A stretch of 64,000 nucleotides of DNA from the NCBI GenBank assembly GCA_945859605.1, contig OX243820.1, forward strand, positions 26,048,077 through 26,112,076. Direction: 5' to 3'. Made by a program: the position numbers and the translations under genes. Below, in pieces: positions 1-11,347 of the stretch (its first letter is position 1; each line of letters begins with the position of its first letter). Origin of the DNA: Lumbricus rubellus (taxonomy: Eukaryota; Annelida; Clitellata; Crassiclitellata; Lumbricidae). The notes below the pieces were generated by a model. That model had not been told where the DNA came from. It searched no databases and worked only from the letters and a program-made list of their open reading frames with translations.

Positions 1-1169
1 GCTTAAGCCCTTAGGCCTACTTGTGTCTTGTGTGAAATGTTCGTTGTCGTATTTTTTCAACCCACGATATTCATTAATAAAGATTAACACTATATCTGAG
101 TATATATTTTTCTTCGTAATGCACCTTCCATATATCAATCAATCAATCAAATTTTTTTATTGAAACCTTTGCCAAAAACAACATGATAGCACTGCAAAAA
201 TAGTATCGCAAAAAACCCACAAATTGGCACATAGGGGACAAGGGACCCCAAAGGGATAATAATCCAGATAAGGAGGTACCCCAATATATAATTATTATGC
301 AGACCTATCCCGTTTTGCCCAGTGTTCCATTATTGGAACATTCTAAAATTAAGTTATTTCTTTGCAATGTAGCACTGCACAATGAATAAAAATCATTTCC
401 TGTCAATGTAAAAATAATAGTTTGAGTATATAGGAGCTACTTATTACTTAATAGATGTTAGCTGTGGTTTTTATGAGCACTTCCGAGTTAAGGAAATTTC
501 GACAGAATGCAACAAAATGTACCCAATTTTCTAAATAATTTAAACACATTATCTGGTTTGAACTTTCTGATTTTTGAGCTCTTATACCAATAATATTTCC
601 TGATGACTTTAGTCAGTCTGCGTCATAAAATTTTATCTGGACTTTCGCAATTATAGGCCTTATCTTGTGTTCCATTACTGGAAGTTTGGAACACTGGGCG
701 CAAGAGATGGGGGACTGGGGTTAACAATAATATTCTCATTGCCGAATGTCGCTGTAGGCTTACACTTCTTAGCCTACTTTTTCTTGCGCAGTGTTTTTAG
801 CTGGGTTTGGCGAGTTTCTTTGCATGTAAATATTAGTTTTCTTAAAATTTGAATCATGGAGAAAGTGAAAGTGCGCAAAGTACGTCCTTGATCACTGGGA
901 GGATATTGTGAGAGTGCAGACATTTTCAGCGACCGTTCATTACACAAACAACGAAGCAAAAAAGAAGGACAATGAAGATACTGATGGAACTCGAACAATC
1001 TCAGCGAACGATAGCCTTGAAGGATTTGGGTCAAGGCAACAGTATGGTTCTAGGTTTCATGGTTGAACTTTCTGTCTGCACTCCTTTCAAACTCAATGGT
1101 GATCCAATAATTCTTCACATAGCCTTCAACGGCGAACGTTTAGAGTTGATGTTGGGTTATTAGCCTTAA

Positions 1170-1622
1170 CCCTTTGGAGGTGAGGTGACGCGTTGTTACG
1201 CCAGAGGTGAGGTGGGGTCTGACATACCCCAACACATATTTTTATCTTCAAGTCGTGATATCAAATGGAAAACATTAATTTGAGTTAAACTATATGATCA
1301 ATTATCCACTAAGCAGGCGATTATCATGAACAAATATCTGTTTTCAATCCTTATTAGATGGCCAGAAGGTGAACCCATCCATTGTGTAGGCCTATACTTT
1401 GCCCGTGTAAGTTCGGTTTGTATAGGAAAAATCGCAATTTCCTTCAAATATACATTAAAATACAAAAAACTGTTCGTTCAAAATTCCTGAAATTTTGGTA
1501 GTGTCCGTATTTCATATTCACAAAGGTAGGAAAAAATAATCCAAGCTTGTTTGACATTTTCCACAAAAATTTAAAGTAGAATACCTCTGGGGTATGTCAT
1601 ACCCCACCTCACCTCCTAAGGG
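1170..1622. mobile_element. TTAA-type (piggyBac/Kolobok-like) MITE
   Basis: The element is bounded by TTAA at 1166-1169 and 1623-1626. Terminal inverted repeats begin CCCTTTGGAGGTGAGGTG on the left and CCCTTAGGAGGTGAGGTG read inward from the right. It is 453 bp with no coding sequence recognised. Unit B near 21155-21180 has no such insert. A TTAA target with CCC termini is known for piggyBac and Kolobok families; which one cannot be told without a transposase. Confidence 0.75.
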
Positions 1623-1982
1623 TTAACACTAAGCCTTGCTATTGCTATTGTTCCGGCGTCAAAAACTGTCAAAACCTGGAATGACTCAGGCAATGACATC
1701 ATGCTTCAATCCCAAATACAATAAAATCTTATTTCTATCATATACGAGCAACATAATTATCACATCGGGTCTGCTCTAATCAAACGAAATGTCACAGACC
1801 ATGCATGGCTTGCTGTCTTGTCTGCTCTTGCCACGATAATGCCAACTCTGTGACTTACCAACAGTACTGACCACGCAGGCCATCCTACGCTTGGGTGACT
1901 TACGTGATGCAAGTAATGGAACTAAAGTACGGTTTGTACTTTGTACCCTGCTTCGAACGCCTACGCGCCTAGATCTAATTGT

Positions 1983-2153
1983 GGGGTGCGGTGGTGTAGA
2001 GGTAGCCTATGCTATGTTCGGTGCCTTGGAGCCAGAAGGTTGCGGGTTTGAGTTCACCTCAAGCCGCCAGGTATGGACCCTGAGCAAGTCCTTCGCTCGC
2101 AATTGCTTATGCGCTTCGGTGTGAAACTCCGCTTCATTTTTCGCGCTGTAGTC
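1983..2153 (+). mobile_element. tRNA-derived SINE, copy in unit A
   Basis: The head carries an A-box-like TGGTGTAGAGG and a degenerate B box GGTTTGAGTTC, and the body reads AATTGCTTATGCGCTTCGG to CGCGCTGTAGTC. The same body is found at 21539-21681 and, on the minus strand with a clean B box, at 57386-57590. A tail-like piece (GTCGGGAGCGC then ACTATGACAAGT) lies detached at about 2538-2590, so this copy appears interrupted. Confidence 0.65.
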
Positions 2154-2604
2154 AATCAATCTATCAAACAATACTTTTAATTGATCACCATGATACATGC
2201 AATCAACAGATTAGACATTCATGTACATTGGCGTCAATGGGTGAACCCAAAGGAACATAAGGTTTAGCTAAGCAAGTCGCTCTAGATTCATCAACAATTT
2301 ATCCAGCAGTGTCTTTTTAAACATGATGTAGGCCCTAACATACTACAATACGTAGGCCTATTCGATCAATGGTTGGATCTGGTGCCCATTCTTAATCTAC
2401 GGGAATGCAGCAAAAAATTTAATTAATACCATGAACGTAATGTAAACTGAAATCATAAATTACAACAATGCATGCACAAAACAATGTGGCACATTTTTAA
2501 AATACAAAATCGTCACTAAAAGGCAAATTTGAATCAGTCGGGAGCGCATCTGAGTATGAAATTTGGAGAGGCACTATGACAAGTTTCATACATGTATACA
2601 ACTA

Positions 2605-3026
2605 CACTGTGTCCGGATAAATTCCAAGGCTCTAATATATGAATGAAAAAACTATACTAGATAATAATCAATTAGAAAATTTTAAAACCTTTTTGATCCG
2701 TACATAATTACCAACAAAATTCTTTGTAATTTATTAGTAATGCAGGAGAAAGTATACAAGACAAAGGTCAGAAACATCGAAGAACTCCGCGAGCGAATTG
2801 TTAATGCTTGGGATGAACTTGATCAACTGGTCGTCGATGCTGCTGTTAGTCAGTGGCGTGTACGTCTCGAAGCATGCGTGGAAGCCAATGGCGGACATTT
2901 CGAACATAAATTATAGTTCCAAAATATTTCAGGATTAAACAGTTTCTGGAATTTTAAAAATCTATCAATGTTTACTAATTATTTTTATATTTTCCGTAGA
3001 GCCTTGGAATTTATCCGGACGCAGTG
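2605..3026. mobile_element. Tc1/mariner-type element, internally deleted
   Basis: Both sides are flanked by TA (2603-2604, 3027-3028). Inverted ends start CACTGTGTCCGGATAAATT on the left and CACTGCGTCCGGATAAATT on the right. At 422 bp it is too short for a full transposase but retains a transposase C-terminal tail (2740-2916). Confidence 0.8.
2740..2916 (+). pseudogene. Tc1/mariner transposase C-terminal tail
   Basis: An ATG-to-stop frame of 58 codons whose product contains DAAVSQWRVRLEAC and ends GGHFEHKL. This is the end of Tc1/mariner (IS630 superfamily) transposases, after the last catalytic Asp. The same tail is seen in the relic inside 60201-61424 (DDAVSQWRQRL, GGGHFEH). The catalytic core is missing, so it cannot be active. 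The ATG may be fortuitous. Confidence 0.7.
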
Positions 3027-3263
3027 TATAGGCTACATGATGCATATTTGTCTATGAACTCTTCTGAGAAGAGTTCATGGACAAATAGTCTTATGCTAGG
3101 CCTACTTATTGTCCAGTCGGCATAGCACAGTTGTTTGTACATTGCATCCATTAGCTCTTGCCACCTACTCGTGAGAGCATGTAGCTACTCGACAAGAGGG
3201 GACATCCTTTCATGCTGCTTCTCGTTATATCAAATTTGTTTTAAAGCAGTTTCATTAATAGCT

Positions 3264-3434
3264 AAGCATTTTTGGTTATTTTCTTGTATGTGCACTTGTT
3301 TTAGCGCCCATCATGCTCTCCACATTTTCGGTTATATTATTTTATGTGCACTTGTTATAGCGACCATCATTCTACATTTTCGGTTATATTTTTTATGTGC
3401 ACTTGTTGTAACGCCCATCGGGCTCTCCCCACAA
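3264..3434. repeat. Three-copy tandem repeat, about 60 bp
   Basis: Three successive imperfect copies carry the core TATGTGCACTTGTT followed by AGCGCCCATCAT or a close variant (cores near 3288, 3350 and 3396). The core resembles the SINE tail GTGCACTTGTCATAGCG near 57383, so the array may have grown from a SINE end. No coding role is supported. Confidence 0.55.
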
Positions 3435-3562
3435 TTTAGGTATGCATGAGTGACTTTGTAATCTGCTGTTAAATGTCGTAACTTATTATTTTAAATATCT
3501 AATCATTTCACGCAATGCAATGCATGTGCGCTTGTCAGATAAAGGCTACTTAGGCTACATAC

Positions 3563-4161
3563 CAGTGTTGTACAGTAACGAAGTAAAAGTAACGCGTTAC
3601 TGTACTTAAGTAAAAGTTTGAGTACTTTCACATGTAACGAAGTATCGAAAAAATGAAATACTTTTACTTTCAACGAAGTAAAATTTTACCCATATTTCAG
3701 TACTTTTACTTCGTTACAATTTATGCGACACTCGTTACAATGTTCGTTACTTCAAAGCGCTAATTAACATTAATTTTCGTTTCTCTATTCAAATTTGCAT
3801 GCCTAAAAATAGATTTTCGATGGGTGGTGCACGCTGGATGCACTGCCATTTCGGCAGCAGAACGACTCTTCAGCTGTGCATTGTGCTAACAATGAATCGG
3901 AAGCGTGCGTACTAGACTCAACGATAAGTGCCATTTCGAGAATTTTTTATTTTCGAAGGTTAATAATCGATTGAGTTAAGCTTATAGAAATACTCGGTAC
4001 TTTTACTTTTTACTTAAAAAGTATTATTTAAAGGGGCTACTTTTTTACTTTTACTTAAGTAAAATTTGCGATGAGTACTTTTACTTTTACTTAAGTAATT
4101 AAAATCCATTTTACTTTTACTTTTACTTAAGTACATTTGCCCGATACTTTCAACAACACTG
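3563..4161. mobile_element. hAT-type non-autonomous element
   Basis: The 599-bp element is flanked by a perfect 8-bp target duplication, CTACATAC, at 3555-3562 and 4162-4169. It begins CAGTGTTGTACAGTAACG and ends TTTCAACAACACTG, and its interior is dominated by AAGTAAAAGTA-like repeats in inverted arrangement. The 8-bp duplication and CAGTG termini are hallmarks of hAT elements. It carries no transposase. Confidence 0.88.
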
Positions 4162-4270
4162 CTACATACTTACTTAATTACTTACTTAGTTACTTACTTA
4201 CTTATTTATTTGAAGACTATTTACTTGTCGCCGTTGTCGGACTGCTATTCACAATCAGATCTGACATAAG

Positions 4271-4408
4271 TGATAGCAGAATATAATTTCCAGCAAACCA
4301 ATCAAACAAACAAAATGTCCACAACATGGCGAGAGGACGCTAAACAGTCACGTGACCAACATAGAGGGATCACTCGATAACTAATAGCCTACTGTCGTTT
4401 TTCCAACA
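4271..4408 (-). repeat. 3-prime LTR of copia element
   Basis: 138 bp, identical to 8596-8733. The internal side (4409-4416, read on the minus strand as AGTGAGGG) is a short purine run that may serve as the polypurine tract; a second purine run lies near 4424-4433. Confidence 0.95.
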
Positions 4409-4444
4409 CCCTCACTCGACAGTACCCCCATCTAACATTAGTTT

Positions 4445-6655
4445 CTAGGTATCAAGGCACAAGCCAATCTTATCCCTTAAGTTATACAGCTTGTCCCTTG
4501 TAAGTGGTTTGGTCATAATGTCTGCAAGCATTTGGTCACTAGGGCAATACTCCAAGTTAATTATCCCACGAAACTGTAAGTCTCGAAGATGATGATGTCG
4601 AACATCTATGTGCTTGGTTCTTGCATTGATTTTCTCGTTGCTTGCAATCTTGATGCATCCTTGGTTGTCCTCATACAGAGTCGTTGATTCAATGCACGGT
4701 ATATGTAGATCAGATAACAACTGTCTCAACCAAACCAATTCTTGACTTGCCAAAGAAGCAGCAATATATTCTGCTTCTGTAGATGACAGAGCTACGGATA
4801 TTTGCTTTTTCGATATCCATGAAATTACTCCTTCTCCAAGCTTAAACAGGTATCCACTGGTTGACTTGCGATCCGATCTGTCGCCTGCCCAGTCTGCATC
4901 AACATACCCAACCAGTTTCAGATCTCCAACAGCTTCAAGCTTTAACTTCCAGTTAATTGTTTTTTTGAGATATCTGATAACTCTCTTTACTGCAGTCCAG
5001 TCACACTGACGTGGTGAATTGACTTTCCGACATAAAATAGAAACTGCGGCTGCAATATCTGGTCTTGTTGTAGTAGCTATGTACAACAATGCCCCCACTG
5101 CTTGTCGATATTGTTCATTTGAGCTGAGCAAATTCTCTTCTCCTGTTACATTTAAATAGTCCACATGCATTGGTGTTGCACATCCATTTGCATTCGCTAA
5201 ACCATATTCAGTAATAACTTCCTGAATTTTATTGATTTCAGAAATGAAGTAATTGCCTTGTTTGTCCTTTTCAATTTGAATTCCCAGGTATAAACTGACT
5301 TCACCTAAATCCTTGATTTCAAATTGCTGACTTAACATGTTTGCTGTTTTCTTGATCATCTCTGCATTTCCACAGATCAGCAGATCATCAACATATAACA
5401 ATATGTAAACAATCACATGGTTGCACTTCTTTGTATACAGACACAGATCAGCTTCACTCTGCTGAAAACCATCTGATTTCAGAATAGAGTCTATTTTCTG
5501 ATTCCAACTTCTGGCTGATTGCTTAAGTCCATAAATGGCTTTCTTTATTTTGCAAACCTTTTGCTCTTGACCAATTTCTGTAAAACCTTCTGGTTGATTC
5601 ATGTAGAGTTCTTCTTTGATTTCTCCATTCAGAAAAGCTGTTTTGACATCAAAATGATTCACTTTCAAATTCTTTGATGCAGCAACTGTCAACAATGTTC
5701 TTAAAGTTGTATGTCTTGCTACTGGTGCGAATGTATCTTCATAGTCCTCACCAAATTTCTGAGAGAAACCTTTAGCTACAAGACGTGCTTTATGTCTTAG
5801 ATTTCCTTCGGCATCGTGTTTCAACTTAAACACCCATTTGCAGTCTATTGCCTTCTTTTCTGCTGGTAGATCACACAATACCCAAGTTTCATTCTCCTTG
5901 TGTGAATTCATTTCTTCTTGTGCTGCTCTCATCCAGTTTTTCTGTTCATCTTCTGTTAACATTTTCATCTCATTCCATGATGAAGGTTCCTTTCTGATTT
6001 CATTTTGAACCATTAATGATAGTCTTTCTGCTGGTATGCCTTTGTTACTTCTGGTAGATCTTCTGGGTTGACTGATATTTTCATCTGTTATTTCAGCGTC
6101 AGCTGTTTCATTTTTGTCATCTTCATTGACTTGATTAACATTTTCTGTAGGCATCTGAGTTTTGACTTCATTTTCATTTTTAACTGGCTCTGATTTCAAT
6201 TTTTTTTTCTCTGGGTTTATCATTACTTCTGTAATTGTCATTCCATCTGATTCATGTTCATCAAATGTTACACTGCGACTGATTATGATTCTGTTTGAAT
6301 CTTTCAACAGCAACCTGTATCCTTTTGATTGTTCACTGTATCCTACTAGGATTGTTTCGATTGCTCGATCATCGAATTTAGTTCTTTTCTCTTTTGGAAT
6401 GTATGCATATGCCTTGCATCCAAATATTCTGATATGTGAAAGATCTGGCTTTTCTCCATTCCACAATTCAAAAGGTGTTTTATCTGTAGCCTTCGTTGGC
6501 AGTCTGTTTTGCAAGTACACTGCTGTCATAACTGTTTCTCCCCAGTACTTCAGCGGTAGTGCTGCATCGAGTAGCATACATTTTGCCATTTCGATTATTG
6601 ATCGATTCTTTCTTTCAGCTACTCCATTTTGCGATGGTGAGTATGGTACACTTGT
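4445..6655 (-). pseudogene. copia C-terminal integrase, reverse transcriptase, RNase H
   Basis: Second half of the copia polyprotein, in the same frame as the first and separated only by the stop at 6656-6658. It opens with the end of the integrase core, including the Glu of a D-x35-E spacing and the NGVAERKN block. A first Met lies at 6587-6589. Counting from that Met, the reverse transcriptase has FDVKTAFLNG with catalytic Asp314 and the YVDD box at 399-402. RNase H has VDADW (Asp563), STEAEY (Glu606) and Asp641. It ends at a TAG 37 bp before the 3-prime LTR. All reverse transcriptase and RNase H catalytic residues checked are present, so only the stop disables this copy. Confidence 0.9.
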
Positions 6656-8407
6656 TTAAAGTTGAATTCCTTCTTGCTTCAAATAGTTTCTCAGCTTATT
6701 TCCAGTGTATTCACCACCATTGTCCGATCTTAGGATTTTCGGTTTTCTTTGAAACTTGTTACTGACTTCTGCAATGAATTCTTGAAATTTCCCGAATACT
6801 TCGTCCTTCCTTTGAATAAGATAACATTTTGTATATCGTGAAAAATCATCAATAAATGTCACAAGATATTTGCTTCCTCCTGATGACATTGTTTTCATTG
6901 GACCACAAACATCACTGTGGATCAAGTCCAACGGATGTTTTGTGCGATGTGTACTGGCTTCAGGATATGGTTTCTGTGTGGCTTTTCCTTTAATGCAATG
7001 TTCACATTTCCCCTTTACATTACATTCTTTGATTTGAATTCCTGTGGCAATTCCTTGCTTGTTAATACTTTTAACAGCGTTTGGATCTCTATGCCCTAAA
7101 CGTCTGTGCCACACATGAATACAATTTTCATGTTTAGTTTCGAACTTGGCCATGTTTGCAACTTCAGGAATATTCTTACATGACAACTTGTATAAATTGT
7201 TTTCAGATTTCCCGACAGCCAACAACTTTCCATTGTATTTTATCGAACACTGGTTACCCGAAAATTGAATTTCCTTTCCTTTGCTTGCCAGTTGCTTTAC
7301 TGATAACAAACTTCCTGTTAATCCTTGTGAATATAAAACATTTGTGACTTTAATTCTATTCACTGTACCATTGTCTAAAATGCATTCCAGAAAACCATTT
7401 CCAATTCCATCTGCAATTAGACATGTTCCATTAGCAATGTAAATTTTGCCAGACTTCGTTTGGTCCAGTTCTGTAAAGAAATCCAGATTGTTTGTCATAT
7501 GGGTTGTGGCTCCAGAGTCTATAAACCAGTCACTTGTTCTCTGACCAATGCCAATTGTAAAACTGCTGTGATTAGTGTCATCGTTGCCTAGATCACTCAA
7601 TCTTTCTGTTGCGACATTTTTGGCTTTGTGTTTTAACTTTGGCTGTTTATTTTCTTGCTCCATTCTTGCCTTCCATACTCTACAGTCCACGTTTAAATGA
7701 CCTGCCTTTTTGCACACAAAACAAGTTCTTGTTTCTCTGTCTTTATGCTGTTTATCATGACGATAGTTAGTGCGAATGCTGGGTCTCGTATTGCTCGAGT
7801 ACATTGCTGATTCATCTTTTGCTTCTATTGAATCATATTCTGAATCTTTCTTGCGCTTGTATGCATCAACAAGCTTGTTTTTAACATATTCAAGAGTAAG
7901 TTCATCTTCCTCTCTGGCTTCTAAAGCTGTTATCAATGTCTCGTACTCATCTGGTAGACCACAGAGCAATAGAGTCGCCACCTGTTGATCAGTAACTTCT
8001 TCACCAACACCACGCAATTGCTCAACGAGTTGCAAGGCTGCACTTATGTATTCCTGCATGTTCTGATTAATCTGTAGCTTTATTTTATATAGCTTTTTAC
8101 GCAGATACATCTTACTGCTTAGATTCGACCTTTCATGCACCTTTTGTAGCTCCCGCCACATTTCTCTTGCACTGTTACAATTGCAAATGTGTATTAACTG
8201 GCTATCTTCAACTGATAATGATATTGTGCATTGCGCCTTCTCGTTCTTTCTTTGCCAACCGTCTGGAACTGGGTCAGGTGTGTCGTCATTCACAACTGTC
8301 CATAAATCGTCTTTAATTAACAACATCTTTACCTTGAATTTCCAGACTTGATAATTGCTGTTGTTTAACTTCGTTATCGAGAACCTTGTTTCGTTTGATT
8401 CCGCCAT
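6656..8407 (-). pseudogene. copia gag, protease and N-terminal integrase, ends at in-frame stop
   Basis: First half of the copia polyprotein. The start is taken at the ATG at 8405-8407; the frame extends 10 codons further upstream only with a GTG. Numbered from that ATG, a gag region is followed by a CCHC zinc knuckle (Cys229, Cys232, His237, Cys242). Next come an aspartic protease motif DSG at 297-299, the integrase HHCC module (His434, His439, Cys468, Cys471) and the first two catalytic acidic residues Asp499 and Asp562. A TAA at 6656-6658 then interrupts the frame before the third catalytic residue, and the same frame continues at once in the next feature. With identical LTRs the stop is recent. 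A programmed readthrough is possible but has no support from the family. Confidence 0.9.
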
Positions 8408-8580
8408 TTTGTGCTTCTTACTGACAAGCTGACTCACACGACTTGTTAGCGATTTTTACCAACGCTCGAACATAGGTTTACTATCGAAACGTTCCGATTA
8501 CTTTTAAACCTACAAAGTCGCTGTTCCGAGTCACTGTCTTATTTTTAAACCTTTAAGCATTACTTGGTAACTGGCCGGTA

Positions 8581-8595
8581 GCTGGGCCCATAACC
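8581..8595 (-). promoter_or_regulatory. Primer-binding site matching initiator tRNA-Met anticodon arm
   Basis: The plus strand here reads GCTGGGCCCATAACC, which is the anticodon stem-loop of eukaryotic initiator tRNA-Met, ending at the LTR boundary with no gap. Drosophila copia and relatives are known to prime minus-strand DNA from a 5-prime half of this tRNA instead of the CCA end. The match is seen directly; use of a half-tRNA here is inferred. Confidence 0.85.
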
Positions 8596-8733
8596 TGATA
8601 GCAGAATATAATTTCCAGCAAACCAATCAAACAAACAAAATGTCCACAACATGGCGAGAGGACGCTAAACAGTCACGTGACCAACATAGAGGGATCACTC
8701 GATAACTAATAGCCTACTGTCGTTTTTCCAACA
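8596..8733 (-). repeat. 5-prime LTR of copia element
   Basis: 138 bp, identical base for base to 4271-4408, with the TG...CA termini of retroviral-type LTRs. It is the upstream LTR because the element reads on the minus strand. The downstream target duplication ATAAG is at 8734-8738. Confidence 0.95.
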
Positions 8734-8738
8734 ATAAG

Positions 8739-9360
8739 ATCATGTCTGAATAAAATTATCTTCATTGCAAACGTGCGCATAAGGGTTAAGGCCCTAAGCC
8801 CTTCCTCCCTCCCCGGAACGCAGCTAAAACATTTTCCTTGAAGGTCTTCGTATTTCGAGTGTCGAAGGCACGAAACCCATACCGACTAGGGGTCTGAAAG
8901 AGTGTCGTAAGCTTCCCCTGCAGCGGGGTCTGGAGGAGCCGCAGAAACCAACGCATTTTTAGCTGTTGACATCCCCTAGAGCACGTATCAGACTCTTGTT
9001 TGCTAGCTATTTGTGAATGATAAGGTCATGAGATTTTCAAGAAGAAGTCGTTTTGCAGAGTCGCAGACAAACAAGATAACAATGTCAAAGTTTTACTTTT
9101 AAAGAAACTGGTTCCGTCTTTACAAAACCATAAAGTTAAAAGTGTATGTCTATAGCAAGTTTATGAGTATGCTGTCAATTTTTAAGGGTATAGGCCTAGG
9201 GAAAAAAATGAACGCAGGGGCAAAATGTAGACTTTCCTTTTTTTAAAACCCCTAATTCTGTGTAAACCTATCATTAGTGTGTTTTGCGACCAGTGCCTCG
9301 TGTTGAGTCACTGTGCAAAGGGAGGAGTTCGGGAGGGGATATGTGTCCCTCCCCATTATC
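8739..9360. other. Unannotated stretch
   Basis: No gene, repeat array or element end was recognised here. It has no clear match in unit B, so it is either A-specific or its B counterpart was lost. Confidence 0.4.
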
Positions 9361-9870
9361 GATTTTTTAAAATTTCCACACTGCAATTGTAGCATTTTAG
9401 ACTGTAATTTAGATCTAAGCGAAATTGCATTTCAGTGCTAATAATCTTGATTTATGATTTAAAAGTGTCGATCCCCTCCTATTGTTGAAATTTGTGAAAT
9501 TTCTGAATTCTAATGGTAACATTTTAAGCTGTTAGCAAAATTTCTCATAATTTCATTGTTGAAAGGCATGGTTTAAGACTTCAATAAATGTCACCTTCGC
9601 ATTGTTCAAATTTTTTAATTTTCATATTTCAATAGTAGCATTTTAGGCTGTTATTTTAACGAAATGGCTAATCATTTCAGCGCTGACAGTCGTGGTTTAT
9701 GACTTCAAAAGGATCTCCTCCTATTGTTTAATTTTTGCTAAATATCCACACTGTGATGGTAACATTTTAAACTTTCTCACAATTCCTTTGCTGGAAGACA
9801 TGGTTTAAGAGTTCAATAAATGTCCCCTTCACGTTTTTTAAAACTTTAAATGTTTGAATTTTCACACTGC
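9361..9870. repeat. Diverged tandem repeat, about 115-125 bp period
   Basis: Four to five degraded copies share, in order, a TTTCCACACTGCAAT-like start, (G)TAGCATTTTAG or TAACATTTTAA, a CATGGTTTAAGA-like segment and TCAATAAATGTC or a cognate (cores near 9391, 9517, 9630, 9760). No open frame spans the copies. It looks like an old satellite-like array. Confidence 0.6.
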
Positions 9871-10534
9871 AAAGCTCGTGGGCTATACTTTAATGTGTCG
9901 TCTTTACAAAATTGTTCATTATCGACAAACAGTGGATAACACTTAAGAACGTTTAAAGATATTTCTGAAATATTACTGAAATATGGGGGGATATAAACAT
10001 CTCCGTCCCAGTCACAAACTTTGGAGTACCGTCCTCTGGCCCACAAGTCTCCGCCCATGAATGCTGCTGCTAATAAAACACCACATTTCCCAATGTAGCC
10101 TAGTTGTAAGAGACTACCAGCGCAGCCCCTCAGCAGGCAGGCGGGCCGCACATGGTACACAATCATAGCAATGGTGCACGGATACAGCGTAGGCTATTCT
10201 ATTAGGATAAGATCTCTACGCTATGATAATTATAGTTGATTTCGTTGCCGTTAGTCACGGTCTAGTTTTACTTGAAGTAAGCAGTTGTAGAGATTTTCTG
10301 CTTTTTTCTTTGGAGCCTGAGCCACATTTATGGAGTCTAAGCCCATCCTAGCCCCTGGCGCCGCCACTGTTGTCTTCCTTGTTCATTTGAGCAAACACAA
10401 GGTTTGCTTTTCAAAATGCAATAGGCATAATTGTCAAGAACGCAGGCGAAACTACTTTAGGGGTAATTAACTGATTTGTTCTGATTCTGATGATCTCCCT
10501 TGATTACGAAAGATTATTTGGAATGTTCTTGCAG

Positions 10535-10713
10535 GTGGAGCATCAAGCACCACAGTTGCAGCAGGTGCAGGTGGATCATCAAGCACCACAGTTGCAGCAG
10601 GTGCAGGTGGAGGATCAACTACCACAACCTCCTCCACCTGGAAAGTCGAAAGCAGCACTGCAACAGTCGTACTTCTATTAGTATCGTCTACGGTGTTTTC
10701 GGTCTTCTGGTAA
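10535..10713 (+). CDS. Last exon of small Ser/Thr-rich secreted protein (unit A copy)
   Basis: Paralogue of 22564-22718. The exon follows an acceptor TTCTTGCAG and its first two bases complete a codon, as in unit B. It encodes 58 residues rich in Gly, Ser, Thr and Ala, then TWKVESSTATVVLLL and a hydrophobic end (SSTVFSVFW), then TAA at 10711-10713. The tail is what a GPI-attachment signal or a terminal membrane segment looks like. Two 36-bp tandem units (GASSTTVAAGAG-type) are expanded here compared with unit B. The matching first exon is expected a few hundred bases left of position 1, because in unit B it sits about 560 bp before the duplicated block begins. The product name is unknown; secretion is inferred from the unit B first exon. 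Confidence 0.6.
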
Positions 10714-11277
10714 TGCATTTGGACGCGCATTCCGATGAAGATGGCGACATAAAGTGACAAATTAAAATATGCAGAGCAGAACGTTTATGAGGTGAATTAA
10801 TTTCACCAAAGCGTTTTGAATGTTACTTTGCATTTTACAATGAAAAACGCTAATGCAATGAAAATGGTCAAAAAATGATATGCAATTTATATACCTAATA
10901 TCTGTTAGTGCATTCATAGATATAAAAAAACTATCTATGAGTATATTTGTGGGTGACACGTATTCTAAGTTGCATATAATTTTTAGTCAAACAGCAATTT
11001 AATTATAGGCTACTCTGGTTTAAAATCGAAGCTTATCGCATAATTTGTAGGGTAGACGATGTTTTAAGCGTTGGTTATGAAGAGTCGATATGGGAACCTA
11101 AATGGCTATCTCCACCCATACGTACATACGCCTTTACTAAGCAATTGCGTTGAGTATTCACGACAAGTTTGGTAATATGTAAGCATGTTGGATGGAGAGA
11201 CTATATATGTTCGACGCGATTTCTCTGACGAAGTAAGCCACGTTGTAGATGTTAGTTTTGTAATCTGTTTTCATTCC

Positions 11278-11283
11278 AATAAA
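11278..11283 (+). terminator. Candidate poly(A) signal, unit A small gene
   Basis: AATAAA, conserved in position and context (TTTTCATTCCAATAAAGC) with 23310-23315 in unit B, about 565 bp after the stop codon. Conservation of the whole stretch between units supports a long 3-prime UTR. Confidence 0.55.
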
Positions 11284-11347
11284 GCTGATCATTGCTTCAG
11301 TTGTTTGGAACTTAACTTGTTCATGATGTGAGCTACTGTCGTCGATG

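Larger units (their letters stand above)
4271..8733 (-). mobile_element. Ty1/copia LTR retrotransposon, full length
   Basis: A 4,463-bp element on the minus strand. It has two identical 138-bp LTRs (TGATAGC to TTCCAACA), a 5-bp target duplication ATAAG at 4266-4270 and 8734-8738, a primer-binding site directly next to the 5-prime LTR, and one gag-pol frame broken by a single stop. Domain order gag, protease, integrase, reverse transcriptase, RNase H is the copia order. Identical LTRs mean a recent insertion. If the unit A small gene starts left of the window, the element sits in its intron in antisense orientation. Confidence 0.96.

Noticed and set aside
10467..10760. Minus-strand frame with Pro/Ala/Val repeats (also 22478-22735)
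   Set aside because: Antisense of the Ser/Thr-rich exon; the plus-strand reading has splice sites and a conserved hydrophobic end.
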